A stretch of DNA of 64,000 nucleotides. It comes from Polaribacter vadi (GTDB taxonomy: Bacteria > Bacteroidota > Bacteroidia > Flavobacteriales > Flavobacteriaceae). Below, in pieces: positions 42,519 through 50,878 of the stretch (position 1 is the stretch's first letter; each line of letters begins with the position of its first letter). The notes under the pieces were generated by a model that saw only the letters and a program-made list of their open reading frames with translations, made no database searches and was not told the origin of the DNA. Made by a program: the position numbers and the translations under genes. The DNA lies in the NCBI RefSeq assembly GCF_001761365.1, contig NZ_CP017477.1, positions 3,028,001-3,092,000 of the forward strand, read 5' to 3'.

Positions 42519-43868
42519 TTATGCTTTGCTGAAAATGCGTTTCCAACTTTTCTTTTTAACCTGAATATTTGTGCTATTTTCTTGATTGAATTTTGCTACA
42601 ATGTCTTTTTCATATAAATTGTAAAATTCAGGATCAAAATTGGCATTTTTTAGATATTCTAAAACGTGCTCTATAGATTTGTTTTCTGTCAACCATCGAT
42701 CAAAAATTTCGTGACGCATTCTAATTCCGAATGTATTTATCCCTAAAAATTTATGGGTAATTTTATCATAAGAAATGGTAATGCAAATATTTTCTTTAGG
42801 ATGTTGCCATTGAAAATATGCTTCATTTTCTTGTTTGTTTCGTTCGCTAAAAACCCAGCCATACGTTTGGTATTCTATATCTAAAAATTTGGCAGAATTA
42901 AACCAATGTCCAGGATTGTATGCCATTTTATTGCCGCAAATTGTTTGTGCTAAAACTTCGCCCATCATTCTTCCTGTATACCAAACAGCTTCAATATTTC
43001 TACGTTGTCCAATCGCTTTATGTTGCTCTGCACAATCGCCAATTGCATAAATATCTTTGATATTGGTTTCTAAAAAATGATTGACTAAAACACCTTTTTT
43101 GGTTTCGATGCCAGAATCTTTTAAGAAATCGATATTTGGAGTTACACCAGCTGTTAAACCAACAACATTACAAAAGATTTCTTCGCCAGTTTCTTCAATA
43201 ATGATCGATTTTACTTTCCCATTTTCATCACTTTTAATTTCTTTTAAATTGGTTGATAAACGCAAATCTATATGATGCTCTTTGATATGTTTATTAATCA
43301 TTTCAGATTCTTGTGCTGGCAAAACTCCATTCCAAAAACTATCTTCACGCACTAAAAAAGTAACAGGAATTTTTCTACTTCTCAACATTTCTACCAATTC
43401 GATTCCTATTAAACCACCACCAACAATTACAGCTCTTTTACAAACCTCATTATTTGGTGCGTATTTTTCTAGTTTTTCTAAATCTTGCTTATGATACATG
43501 CCCATAACTCCATCCAAATCTTGTCCTGGCCAACCAAATTTATTTGGTTTAGAACCAGTTGCGATAATTAATTTATCGAAAGAAAGCGTAGAAGAATCTT
43601 TAAAATTTAGTATTTTTTTATCAGTATTAATACTAGAAACATAGCCTTCTTTTAGGTTGATGTTATTCTTGTCCCAAAACCAATTTTCGTAAGGTTGTGT
43701 ATGCTCGAATTTCATGTGCCCCATGTAAATATACATGAGTGCAGTTCTAGAAAAGAAATATTTGGTTTCTGCAGAAACAATTGTAATTTGTTTGTCAGAA
43801 TTTTTCCTGATATGTCTTGCAGCTGAAACTCCAGAAATTCCATTCCCAATAATTACAATATGCTCCAT
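42519..43868 (-). CDS. NAD(P)/FAD-dependent oxidoreductase
   Basis: The 449-residue protein has the FAD-binding IVIIGNGISGVSAARHI, the NAD(P)-binding AVIVGGGLIGIELVEML and the second FAD motif IYAIGDCAE, typical of NADH-dependent reductases such as nitrite reductase NirB N-terminal or rubredoxin reductase types. A C-terminal extension of ~120 residues is unlike the simplest members. It immediately precedes the membrane Fe-S gene, suggesting a NADH-to-Fe-S electron transfer module. Substrate unknown. Confidence 0.9.
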   Translation of the reverse strand: MEHIVIIGNGISGVSAARHIRKNSDKQITIVSAETKYFFSRTALMYIYMGHMKFEHTQPYENWFWDKNNINLKEGYVSSINTDKKILNFKDSSTLSFDKLIIATGSKPNKFGWPGQDLDGVMGMYHKQDLEKLEKYAPNNEVCKRAVIVGGGLIGIELVEMLRSRKIPVTFLVREDSFWNGVLPAQESEMINKHIKEHHIDLRLSTNLKEIKSDENGKVKSIIIEETGEEIFCNVVGLTAGVTPNIDFLKDSGIETKKGVLVNHFLETNIKDIYAIGDCAEQHKAIGQRRNIEAVWYTGRMMGEVLAQTICGNKMAYNPGHWFNSAKFLDIEYQTYGWVFSERNKQENEAYFQWQHPKENICITISYDKITHKFLGINTFGIRMRHEIFDRWLTENKSIEHVLEYLKNANFDPEFYNLYEKDIVAKFNQENSTNIQVKKKSWKRIFSKA

Positions 43869-44105
43869 AGTTAGTGAATTGATTATTTGCTTTAAGTCGT
43901 AGCGAAAGTTAAGAACTTAAAAGTTAACGTTAGTTTAGAATTGATATAAATAGACTTGTTAAAAGAAACTGTAATTATTTTTCTTTTAAACATGAAACTA
44001 CAGAATTTTTAAATTTAAAAGAGGAAATAATACAGGTTTATAGCAAAGTTTTAACATTGGTTTAAGAGCGTTGTTCTAATAAAAAGAACTATTTTTCGGA
44101 AGATT

Positions 44106-45107
44106 ATGAAAATATATAAACTTTCTTTTTTACTGCTGATAATCTTGCAGTTTTCTTGCAATAGTCAAGTTAAAAAAATAAACGGATTAAGCTTTGTAGC
44201 CTCAAGAGATTCTATTGATGCAAAACATATAAACCCAGCTCTAAGAACCAATAGCAATTATGTTGCTTTAATGCCTTATAGTTTTATTAGAAATATTGAA
44301 ATTCCTAGAATTGAATTCAACACAAACAGAGAATGGTTTGGCGAAAGCAAAAACGGATTGTTACAATATGCCAAGGAGTTTCAAAAAGTTGATGTAAAAA
44401 TTATGATAAAACCTCATTTATGGCTTAGAAGAGGAGGTTTTACAGGGAATTTAAAACCAACTACTGAAGAAAACTGGATACTTTTAGAAAATTCTTACAG
44501 AGATTATATATTAACCTATGCAAAAGCTGCAACAGAATTAAATGCAGAAATACTTTGTATTGGTACAGAACTAGAAGAATTTGTAATGAATAGACCCATT
44601 TATTGGCAAAAATTAATCAAAGAAATTAAGGAAGTTTACAAAGGCAAATTAACATACGCAGCAAATTGGAACGAGTTTAATCGTATTCCTTTTTGGGGAG
44701 AATTAGATTTTATTGGTATAGACGCATATTTTCCTTTAAGTGAAAAAAAATCACCAACAATTCAAGAATTTGAAAATGGTTGGAAACCTCACAAAGAAGA
44801 TATTATTCGAATTCAGAAAAAGTATAACAAGCCAGTTTTATTTACAGAATTTGGTTACAGAAGCGTCGATTTTACAGGCAAACAACCTTGGGATTCTAAT
44901 AGAGTAGAAGGGAGTTTAAATTTACAAGCACAAGTAGATGCTTTGCAAGCAATACACAATCAATTTTGGAAAGAAGATTGGTTTGCAGGTGGTTTTATTT
45001 GGAAATGGTTTCATGCTCATGAAAAAGTTGGTGGCGAAAACGACAATAGATTTACACCTCAAAATAAACCCGCAGAAACTTTATTACATCAATTATATAA
45101 ACAATAA
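44106..45107 (+). CDS. Lipoprotein glycoside hydrolase, GH113-like
   Basis: The 333-residue protein begins with a lipoprotein signal (LLLIILQFSCNSQ, Cys18). The mature part is a TIM barrel with IMIKPHLWLRRGG, the acid/base region LCIGTELEEF (Glu155), AANWNEFN, IGIDAYFPLS and LFTEFGYRS with the likely nucleophile Glu248. Those motifs match GH113 enzymes (beta-mannanase-like). It would act on the cell surface. No carbohydrate-binding domain is present. The substrate is inferred from family only. Confidence 0.86.
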   Translation: MKIYKLSFLLLIILQFSCNSQVKKINGLSFVASRDSIDAKHINPALRTNSNYVALMPYSFIRNIEIPRIEFNTNREWFGESKNGLLQYAKEFQKVDVKIMIKPHLWLRRGGFTGNLKPTTEENWILLENSYRDYILTYAKAATELNAEILCIGTELEEFVMNRPIYWQKLIKEIKEVYKGKLTYAANWNEFNRIPFWGELDFIGIDAYFPLSEKKSPTIQEFENGWKPHKEDIIRIQKKYNKPVLFTEFGYRSVDFTGKQPWDSNRVEGSLNLQAQVDALQAIHNQFWKEDWFAGGFIWKWFHAHEKVGGENDNRFTPQNKPAETLLHQLYKQ

Positions 45108-45157
45108 GTATTTTATAAAACATGATAAAAGTCCTGTAATAAAAGAGAAAAGAGACT

Positions 45158-45165
45158 TAATTTTG
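45158..45165 (+). promoter_or_regulatory. -7 promoter box (TAATTTTG) for universal stress protein
   Basis: TAATTTTG matches TAnnTTTG and lies 26 bases upstream of the ATG at 45192. Confidence 0.55.
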
Positions 45166-45191
45166 TTTCTTAAATTAAAAAATAAATCACC

Positions 45192-46025
45192 ATGAACAAA
45201 ATAATTGTACCTATCGATTTTTCAGAATATTCAGAATATGCTTTAAAAGCAGCAGTACTTTTATCAAAAAAAACAGCGGTTACTATTTATGCTTTACACA
45301 TGTTAGATTTGCAAGAAGTAAGTTTATCTCAAAGTGCAGAATACACACAAGAAAAAGCAGTTTTCTTTTTAAAGTTAGCAGAAAAAAGATTCAAAGAATT
45401 TTTGCAAAAAGAGTATTTAAAAGATGTAAAAATTGTGCCAATTGTTAAGCATTACAAAGTGTTTAGTGAAATAAATACAATTGCGAAAGAAGTAGATGCA
45501 GATTTAATAATTATGGGTTCTCATGGAGCAAGTGGTTTAAAAGAATTTTTTACAGGTTCTAACACAGAAAAAGTTATTAGATATTCTGACATACCAGTAA
45601 TGGTGCTAAAAAATGAACTAAAAGATATCGATTTTGCTGATATTGTATATGCAACAGATTTTTCTGAAGAATCTGTAGATGCATTTAAAAAAATGCTAAC
45701 TTCTTTAGATTTTTTAAACGTAAGAAAACATCTTTTATATGTTAATTTACCAAATGATAAATTTAAAACCACTCCAGAAATGGATGCTTTAGCGAATAAA
45801 TTTTTAATGAAAGCAGAAGGAAACATAGATCGATTAATAAACGTTAACTTTGTTTGTGCAAGATCTATAGAAGAAGGTGTTTTAAATTTTTCTAACGTTA
45901 TTGGTGCAGATTTAATTACACTAATTACACATGGTAGAAAAGGGTTGTCTCATGTTTTTTCTGGTAGTATTTCAGAAGATATTTCAAATCATTCTGCGTT
46001 ACCAATTATGACTTTTAAAATGTAA
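45192..46025 (+). CDS. Universal stress protein, tandem UspA domains
   Basis: The 277-residue protein contains two UspA-like domains (1-143 and ~146-277). The first has IIVPIDFSEYSEYALKAAVL and the ATP-binding GSHGASGLKEFFTGSNTEK (G-2x-G-9x-G(S/T)). The second has IVYATDFSEESVDAFKKM and ITHGRKGLSHVFSGSISED. Usp proteins sense ATP or stress in the cytoplasm. It has its own -7 box and is followed after eight bases by an unrelated lipoprotein gene. Confidence 0.94.
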   Translation: MNKIIVPIDFSEYSEYALKAAVLLSKKTAVTIYALHMLDLQEVSLSQSAEYTQEKAVFFLKLAEKRFKEFLQKEYLKDVKIVPIVKHYKVFSEINTIAKEVDADLIIMGSHGASGLKEFFTGSNTEKVIRYSDIPVMVLKNELKDIDFADIVYATDFSEESVDAFKKMLTSLDFLNVRKHLLYVNLPNDKFKTTPEMDALANKFLMKAEGNIDRLINVNFVCARSIEEGVLNFSNVIGADLITLITHGRKGLSHVFSGSISEDISNHSALPIMTFKM

Positions 46026-46033
46026 TTATTTTT

Positions 46034-47431
46034 ATGAAATTAAAATATCTATTAACTTTTGTTTGTTTTTCTTTATTAATTTCTGCGTGTTCAGAAGATT
46101 CAGATACAATTGTAGCTAGAAATTTGCAAGGATATTTAGATGAAAATTCAGAAAAAGAAAAAGATACTTTAATTGCTTTTGCAGCAAATGCAGAGGCAAA
46201 TACAGCTTTAACCTATATATATTATTATCCAGAAATTGGTGCAACAGATATTCGATATTATGAAACTACAGGAGTTACTGCAGATAAAACCGATTATAGT
46301 GCTTACAGAAGGCAAAGTTTAGGAACAGAAGCTTTTTTTGGAGGTAAATTACAACGCTTTTCAAGATCTGGTACAACAGAAACATGGTGTTTGGTTACGT
46401 ATATAAAAGACGGTAAATTTCATATATCAGAACCAATTCTTTTAAAAAATGTTTCAAAAACAACAGAATATTCGAATGATGTTACTATCGAATATAAAAC
46501 AAATGTAGAACCAAATTTTACATGGGAAGATGGCACAATAGATGAAAACGTTCGATATTTTCAAGTAATATCTGATGAAGAAGATGATTTTAAATCGGGG
46601 ACTTTTACAAGTGATAAATTTTTTCAATATTATGATGAAAGTAGTTTTGAATCTACCATAAATTTAACCACTCCAGAAACTTTGGTAGAAGATGATGTGT
46701 ATAATTTTACAATGATGGGCATTAGCGAAGATAATTGGGTAAACTTAATTATTGAAGAGCAATTTATACCAAAAAATTTAGAAGAATATGTTGCTGAAAA
46801 TTCAGATAAAACATTAGATACCCTAATAGCTTTTGCAAGTACTGCAAACGGAAATAAAGAGCAAACATATATTTATTTTAATTCGATTACTGGTGCTTAT
46901 GATTATCGTTATTACGAAACAGAAAACACAAGTGTAGATAAAACTAATTTTAGCAATTATAAAAGAAGAAGTTTGCCAGAATCTACAGTTTTTGGTTCTA
47001 AATTAAGACGATTTACACATGCTTCTTCAGATGAAGTTTGGTGTTTGGTCACCTATATTACAGAGGGCAAGTTGCATATTTCTGACCCTATTAAAACTCA
47101 AAATAATTCTAAAGCCACAGAATATTCTACAGAAATAGAACTTATAGAAACAGAGCCTTTAATGCCAGTTTTTAATTGGACAGATATCACTTTTGATACT
47201 AATACAACCTATTTTCAAGCTGTTTCAAAAAATGATAACACATTTTTATCGGGAACTTTTACTACCGAAAAAACTTTTCAATATTATAATGAAGCAAATA
47301 TTACAGGTAAAATTCATACTGTAACTCCAGAAAATTTAGTTACAGATGCTACTTATAAGTTTGCTTTATATGGTATAAGTGAAGAAAATTGGGTAGATTT
47401 AGTGATACAGACATCTTTTGTAGCCAGATAA
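46034..47431 (+). CDS. Internally duplicated lipoprotein of unknown function
   Basis: The 465-residue product begins with a lipoprotein signal (TFVCFSLLISACSEDSD, Cys19). The rest is a tandem duplication of about 215 residues: LQGYLDENSEKEKDTLIAFA at residue 31 aligns with LEEYVAENSDKTLDTLIAFA near 250. Aligned pairs continue (TWCLVTYIKDGKFHISEPI with VWCLVTYITEGKLHISDPI; FMMGISEDNWVNL-like with FALYGISEENWVDL) through to the end. No family recognised. Surface exposure is inferred from the lipoprotein signal. It starts eight bases after the Usp gene. Confidence 0.8.
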   Translation: MKLKYLLTFVCFSLLISACSEDSDTIVARNLQGYLDENSEKEKDTLIAFAANAEANTALTYIYYYPEIGATDIRYYETTGVTADKTDYSAYRRQSLGTEAFFGGKLQRFSRSGTTETWCLVTYIKDGKFHISEPILLKNVSKTTEYSNDVTIEYKTNVEPNFTWEDGTIDENVRYFQVISDEEDDFKSGTFTSDKFFQYYDESSFESTINLTTPETLVEDDVYNFTMMGISEDNWVNLIIEEQFIPKNLEEYVAENSDKTLDTLIAFASTANGNKEQTYIYFNSITGAYDYRYYETENTSVDKTNFSNYKRRSLPESTVFGSKLRRFTHASSDEVWCLVTYITEGKLHISDPIKTQNNSKATEYSTEIELIETEPLMPVFNWTDITFDTNTTYFQAVSKNDNTFLSGTFTTEKTFQYYNEANITGKIHTVTPENLVTDATYKFALYGISEENWVDLVIQTSFVAR

Positions 47432-47572
47432 GAAACTTAAAAAAATATTGATATAGAAAAAGCAAATCTTTATTTTGAGGTTTCGTTTTTATAATTATCA
47501 TTCTCTTTTAATTCCATACCTATTTTTGCGGATACACTACTATTTCTGTAATTCTAAAATAGTAGCTTTGTA

Positions 47573-47580
47573 AAAAAAAT
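47573..47580 (+). promoter_or_regulatory. -7 promoter box (TAGCTTTG) for phosphoesterase gene
   Basis: TAGCTTTG matches TAnnTTTG and ends four bases before the ATG at 47585, implying a very short or leaderless mRNA. A second TATTTTTG occurs at 47521-47528 and would give a longer leader. Confidence 0.45.
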
Positions 47581-47584
47581 AAAA

Positions 47585-48313
47585 ATGAGAACTTTTGCAA
47601 TTGGCGATATTCATGGAGGTTTAAAAGCCTTGATACAGGTTTTAAATCAGCTTGAAATTACAGAAAAAGATACGCTAATTTTTATGGGAGATTATGTAGA
47701 TGGTTGGAGCGAATCTGCACAAGTAATCGATTTTTTAATCAATTTATCAGAAAAAATAAATTGTATTTTTATCAAAGGGAATCATGATGTTTGGTGCGAA
47801 AACTGGCTAAAAGATCAAACTGATGTAAACCCAACTTGGTATTTACATGGAGGTAAAGAAACGATAGATAGCTATGAAGGTTTTACGATTGATAAAAAAA
47901 ATGAGCATTTAAATTTTTTCGAAAATTTAAAAATGTATCATTTAGATTCTGAAAACAGATTGTTTTTACATGCTGGTTTTACATCTATGCATGGTGTAGA
48001 AAGAGAAACCTATCCTCATAAGTTTTGCACAGACAGAACTTTGTGGGAAATGGCTTTGGCAATGGATAAAGAAATTGAAAAAAGTAGTTCTAATTACCCA
48101 AGAAGATTACAACATTATAATGAAATTTATATAGGACACACACCCACTACTAATTATGGTGAAGCTGCTCCTATGCATGCTATTAATATTTGGAATGTAG
48201 ATACAGGTGCAGCTTTTAAAGGAAAAATTACAGCTTTAAATATTAATACAAAAGCTTATTTTCAAAGTGATGAGCTACCAAAACTATACCCGAATGAAAA
48301 AGGTAGAAATTAG
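47585..48313 (+). CDS. Metallophosphoesterase (PPP-type phosphatase-like)
   Basis: The 242-residue protein has the calcineurin-like phosphoesterase motifs GDIHGG (Asp8, His10), MGDYVDG (Asp36), KGNHDVWCE, LHAGF and IGHTP. This is the bacterial PPP (PrpA/ApaH-like) layout using a dinuclear metal site. Substrate could be phosphoprotein or a dinucleotide. It stands alone. Confidence 0.93.
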   Translation: MRTFAIGDIHGGLKALIQVLNQLEITEKDTLIFMGDYVDGWSESAQVIDFLINLSEKINCIFIKGNHDVWCENWLKDQTDVNPTWYLHGGKETIDSYEGFTIDKKNEHLNFFENLKMYHLDSENRLFLHAGFTSMHGVERETYPHKFCTDRTLWEMALAMDKEIEKSSSNYPRRLQHYNEIYIGHTPTTNYGEAAPMHAINIWNVDTGAAFKGKITALNINTKAYFQSDELPKLYPNEKGRN

Positions 48314-48415
48314 AAACAATTTCATTAAAGTTCTTTTTTAAATATATTAAATAATTCTGGTTTGAAAGGGCACAATAATGTTTTAAATGAGCACATTTTT
48401 TAGTGAATATTAAAA

Positions 48416-48492
48416 TATATTTGTAGTAGATATTGATATTGGGGGATATCTTTATGTATTACAAACTGCTTCATTATTGAAGCAGTTTTTTT
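48416..48492 (+). ncRNA. Candidate small RNA: promoter box followed by two hairpins and terminator
   Basis: A perfect -7 box TATATTTG (48416-48423) is followed ~70 bases later by a strong terminator (48463-48492). The interval contains a GATAT-TGGGGG-ATATC hairpin near 48437-48452 and no convincing ORF. The upstream protein gene ends 100 bases before the box. The predicted transcript is about 65 nt. It could instead be a decayed leader; there is no expression evidence. Confidence 0.35.
48463..48492 (+). terminator. Rho-independent terminator (AAACTGCTTCA stem)
   Basis: A perfect 11-bp stem AAACTGCTTCA / TGAAGCAGTTT with loop TTAT is followed by a run of T on the plus strand. Confidence 0.9.
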
Positions 48493-48513
48493 TGTGCCAA
48501 ATTTGAAAACATA

Positions 48514-49428
48514 CTAATCAATTATAAAAGTTATTGGTAAATTATATGTTGTTTTTATAGCTTTTCCATTTTGTTCACCAGGAATAAATTGAGGTAACTT
48601 TTGAATCATTTTAAATACCTCTTCTTTTATTTTAGGATGTGGTGCTCTTATTTTTATATCAATTACATGTCCATCTTTATCAATGGTAAATTGTGTAAAT
48701 ATTTTATATTTTCTTTTTGATAAACCTAAATTATGAGTCCAAGATGTGTCAAAATTATCCTGAACAAAGTTTATCATTCTTTCATCAAAATCTTTTTTGG
48801 CTTTTTCTTTTGATAGATTTTTGGCTTCTTTAAATCTTGGAGGATTTTCAATAATTATAAAACCTATTGTTTCTTCTAAAACAATTTCTCCTTCAGTTGT
48901 CATAATATCACCAACTATTTCTATTTCACGTGTATTACCCATTACTATTATTTCTGGAGTTGAATCAATTGATGGACACCAACTAGGTTCAACTATTGTA
49001 GAATCTATAGTTTGCATAATAGGAGTTATCAAACCTAAATCTTCTTCATTAATTAAAGTTGAATCTTTTAAAATAACATTCTCTATTTTCTGTTTTTGGC
49101 CATCTTTATATTGGCAACTAAAAAGCGTAGCTCCCATCACAAAAAATAAAGCTAACACAAATATTTTTTGAAAAGAAAATTGTTGTTGAAATGTTATTTG
49201 AGGAATTTCGATAACAATACTATCTAATTGTTTCTTATAAAAATGCCCACAAACACGTTCACTTTTATGTTCTATTAAATATTCTTTTATTTCTGATGGA
49301 GATTTTTTAGTAAAATCAACAACCGTTTTTGAACAAGAATTACAAAATTTCCCTTTATCTTTTGGAGTCATTGCATTCCAGTTTTCGTGACAAGGTTTAG
49401 GAATGGTAATTTTAGATTTTGAATTCAT
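48514..49428 (-). CDS. TonB C-terminal domain protein with N-terminal Cys motif
   Basis: From the ATG at 49428 the 304-residue product reads MNSKSKITIPKPCHENWNAM, GKFCNSCSKTVVDFT (Cys motif, possibly metal-binding), a hydrophobic segment near residue 85-105 (FQKIFVLALFFVMGATLFSC), a linker, and a C-terminal TonB-like domain (KYKIFTQFTIDKDGHVIDIK, LPQFIPGEQNGKAI). The combination is typical of Bacteroidota energy-transducer-like proteins. A longer frame to 49467 overlaps the -7 box. The natural partner receptor may be one of the TonB-dependent receptors further along. Confidence 0.82.
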   Translation of the reverse strand: MNSKSKITIPKPCHENWNAMTPKDKGKFCNSCSKTVVDFTKKSPSEIKEYLIEHKSERVCGHFYKKQLDSIVIEIPQITFQQQFSFQKIFVLALFFVMGATLFSCQYKDGQKQKIENVILKDSTLINEEDLGLITPIMQTIDSTIVEPSWCPSIDSTPEIIVMGNTREIEIVGDIMTTEGEIVLEETIGFIIIENPPRFKEAKNLSKEKAKKDFDERMINFVQDNFDTSWTHNLGLSKRKYKIFTQFTIDKDGHVIDIKIRAPHPKIKEEVFKMIQKLPQFIPGEQNGKAIKTTYNLPITFIID

Positions 49429-49464
49429 AATTTGGGCTTTATGAATTGAAATCAAAGAAGATGC

Positions 49465-49472
49465 CAAAGTTA
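49465..49472 (-). promoter_or_regulatory. -7 promoter box (TAACTTTG) for TonB-like gene
   Basis: On the minus strand TAACTTTG matches TAnnTTTG, 36 bases upstream of the preferred ATG. The upstream in-frame TTG at 49467 is part of this box. Confidence 0.5.
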
Positions 49473-49500
49473 AAGTTTTGTTAAAGGAATTTTTTAAACA

Positions 49501-49534
49501 AAAAAATGCGCAAACAAAAGTTTGCGCATTTTAT
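49501..49534 (-). terminator. Terminator after DUF4374 gene
   Basis: The stem AATGCGCAAAC / GTTTGCGCATT with an AAAA loop, flanked by A- and T-runs, lies just downstream of the DUF4374 stop on the minus strand. Confidence 0.85.
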
Positions 49535-49550
49535 ATAATTTATAATTAGA

Positions 49551-50858
49551 TTAAAAAAGACCAATATAAGAAGCATCTGAAGTACCTGTTTTTAAAACAG
49601 CTCCTTTTGTAAAACCTGTAGAAGTAGCATTAGCAGGATCAAAAATATACACATTTCCTTCACCACCTAAAGAAGTTAAAGCCATAAATAATTTACCATC
49701 AATTACACTTGCCCATTGGTACTGACGTAACCATAAATCTAAAGAAATATCCATTTTTACAGCAGTTTTGTTGTAAATATCTACTCTTACAACATCCCAA
49801 TTAGAACTTGCGCTATCACCTTCATCAGTATTTAAAACAGGAACATATCCAATTCCATCACCCACATAAAACCAACCAGTATTTGCTTCTGCATTGTGCC
49901 CTAATAAATTTTTAATATTAAATTTACCATAAGAATCATCATAAGTACCATTGCTAATTCTAACTAAAGAAACATCTCCTTGAGTTACTAATTGATAGGT
50001 GTCTCCAAGTTCATCTTTATGTGCAACAGGAGTTCTATACCCATTTGTAGAACCTTCTGCTAAAGTAGAAGTTAAGGTAGTTGGGTTTTCTAAAGACGGG
50101 TAATCTACTACTAAAGTTTCTATATTTTCATAAACCATTGTTCCTCTTGCATCTGTAATAGGATCGTACAAACTTTTAGCAACACCATAATATAATTTAC
50201 CATTAGAAACTACAGGAGCATCAATTCTAGAAGTATAAATACCTTGTGAAGCTTCTGCTTCTGACCAAGGAAATTCGAAAGAATTATTAGAAATAATAGA
50301 CATTGTTTCTAAGTTTACTAATGCAATAGTTATAGTTGCACTTGTTCTTAGGTAAACTGGGCTTGCTGCATTTGGGTCATCATATATGTTTTCTGTTGCT
50401 ACGTATTGCAACATTGCATAATTCTCGTCTAACTTTGTCCAACGTGGATACGCAGTTCCCATAACAGCTTGTACATCTGTAGTTAAATCTAAATTATAAT
50501 TTTGACCACTTACATAATCATATTTAGAAATATCTCCACCACCATAATTTAGGTTATATAAAGTATTCCCATCATTAGAAGTATACACTCTTGCAGTTCT
50601 TGTAGAAGGAACTTCAAAACCAAAACCTTCGAAAGTAAATGTTTTTGTTGGGTCTAATAATTCTTCTACTGTTGCACCTTGTGTATATGTTGCAGAGTTA
50701 CCTGTTGAGCTAGAACCTACTACTAAATGATAAGTACGTTCAGTAGAAGGATCTGGTTCTACTGGATCTATAGTACTCTCATTACTACAAGAAATTGCGG
50801 TTAATGTTATGACTGATAAACAGGCTAATTTGATTAAAGATTTGAAATTAAAATTCAT
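49551..50858 (-). CDS. DUF4374 lipoprotein
   Basis: The 435-residue lipoprotein has a lipobox (TLTAISCSNE, Cys24). A beta-propeller-like mature part follows (YHLVVGSSSTGNSATYTQGA, YNLNYGGGDISKYDY, IGYVPVLNTDEGDSASSNWD). DUF4374 proteins are cell-surface lipoproteins encoded next to TonB-dependent receptors and are often iron/siderophore regulated in Bacteroidota. Here it follows the receptor gene with a 20-base gap, so the two form an uptake operon ending at the terminator at 49501. Confidence 0.88.
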   Translation of the reverse strand: MNFNFKSLIKLACLSVITLTAISCSNESTIDPVEPDPSTERTYHLVVGSSSTGNSATYTQGATVEELLDPTKTFTFEGFGFEVPSTRTARVYTSNDGNTLYNLNYGGGDISKYDYVSGQNYNLDLTTDVQAVMGTAYPRWTKLDENYAMLQYVATENIYDDPNAASPVYLRTSATITIALVNLETMSIISNNSFEFPWSEAEASQGIYTSRIDAPVVSNGKLYYGVAKSLYDPITDARGTMVYENIETLVVDYPSLENPTTLTSTLAEGSTNGYRTPVAHKDELGDTYQLVTQGDVSLVRISNGTYDDSYGKFNIKNLLGHNAEANTGWFYVGDGIGYVPVLNTDEGDSASSNWDVVRVDIYNKTAVKMDISLDLWLRQYQWASVIDGKLFMALTSLGGEGNVYIFDPANATSTGFTKGAVLKTGTSDASYIGLF

Positions 50859-50878
50859 GATAGTTGTTTTTAAAATAG

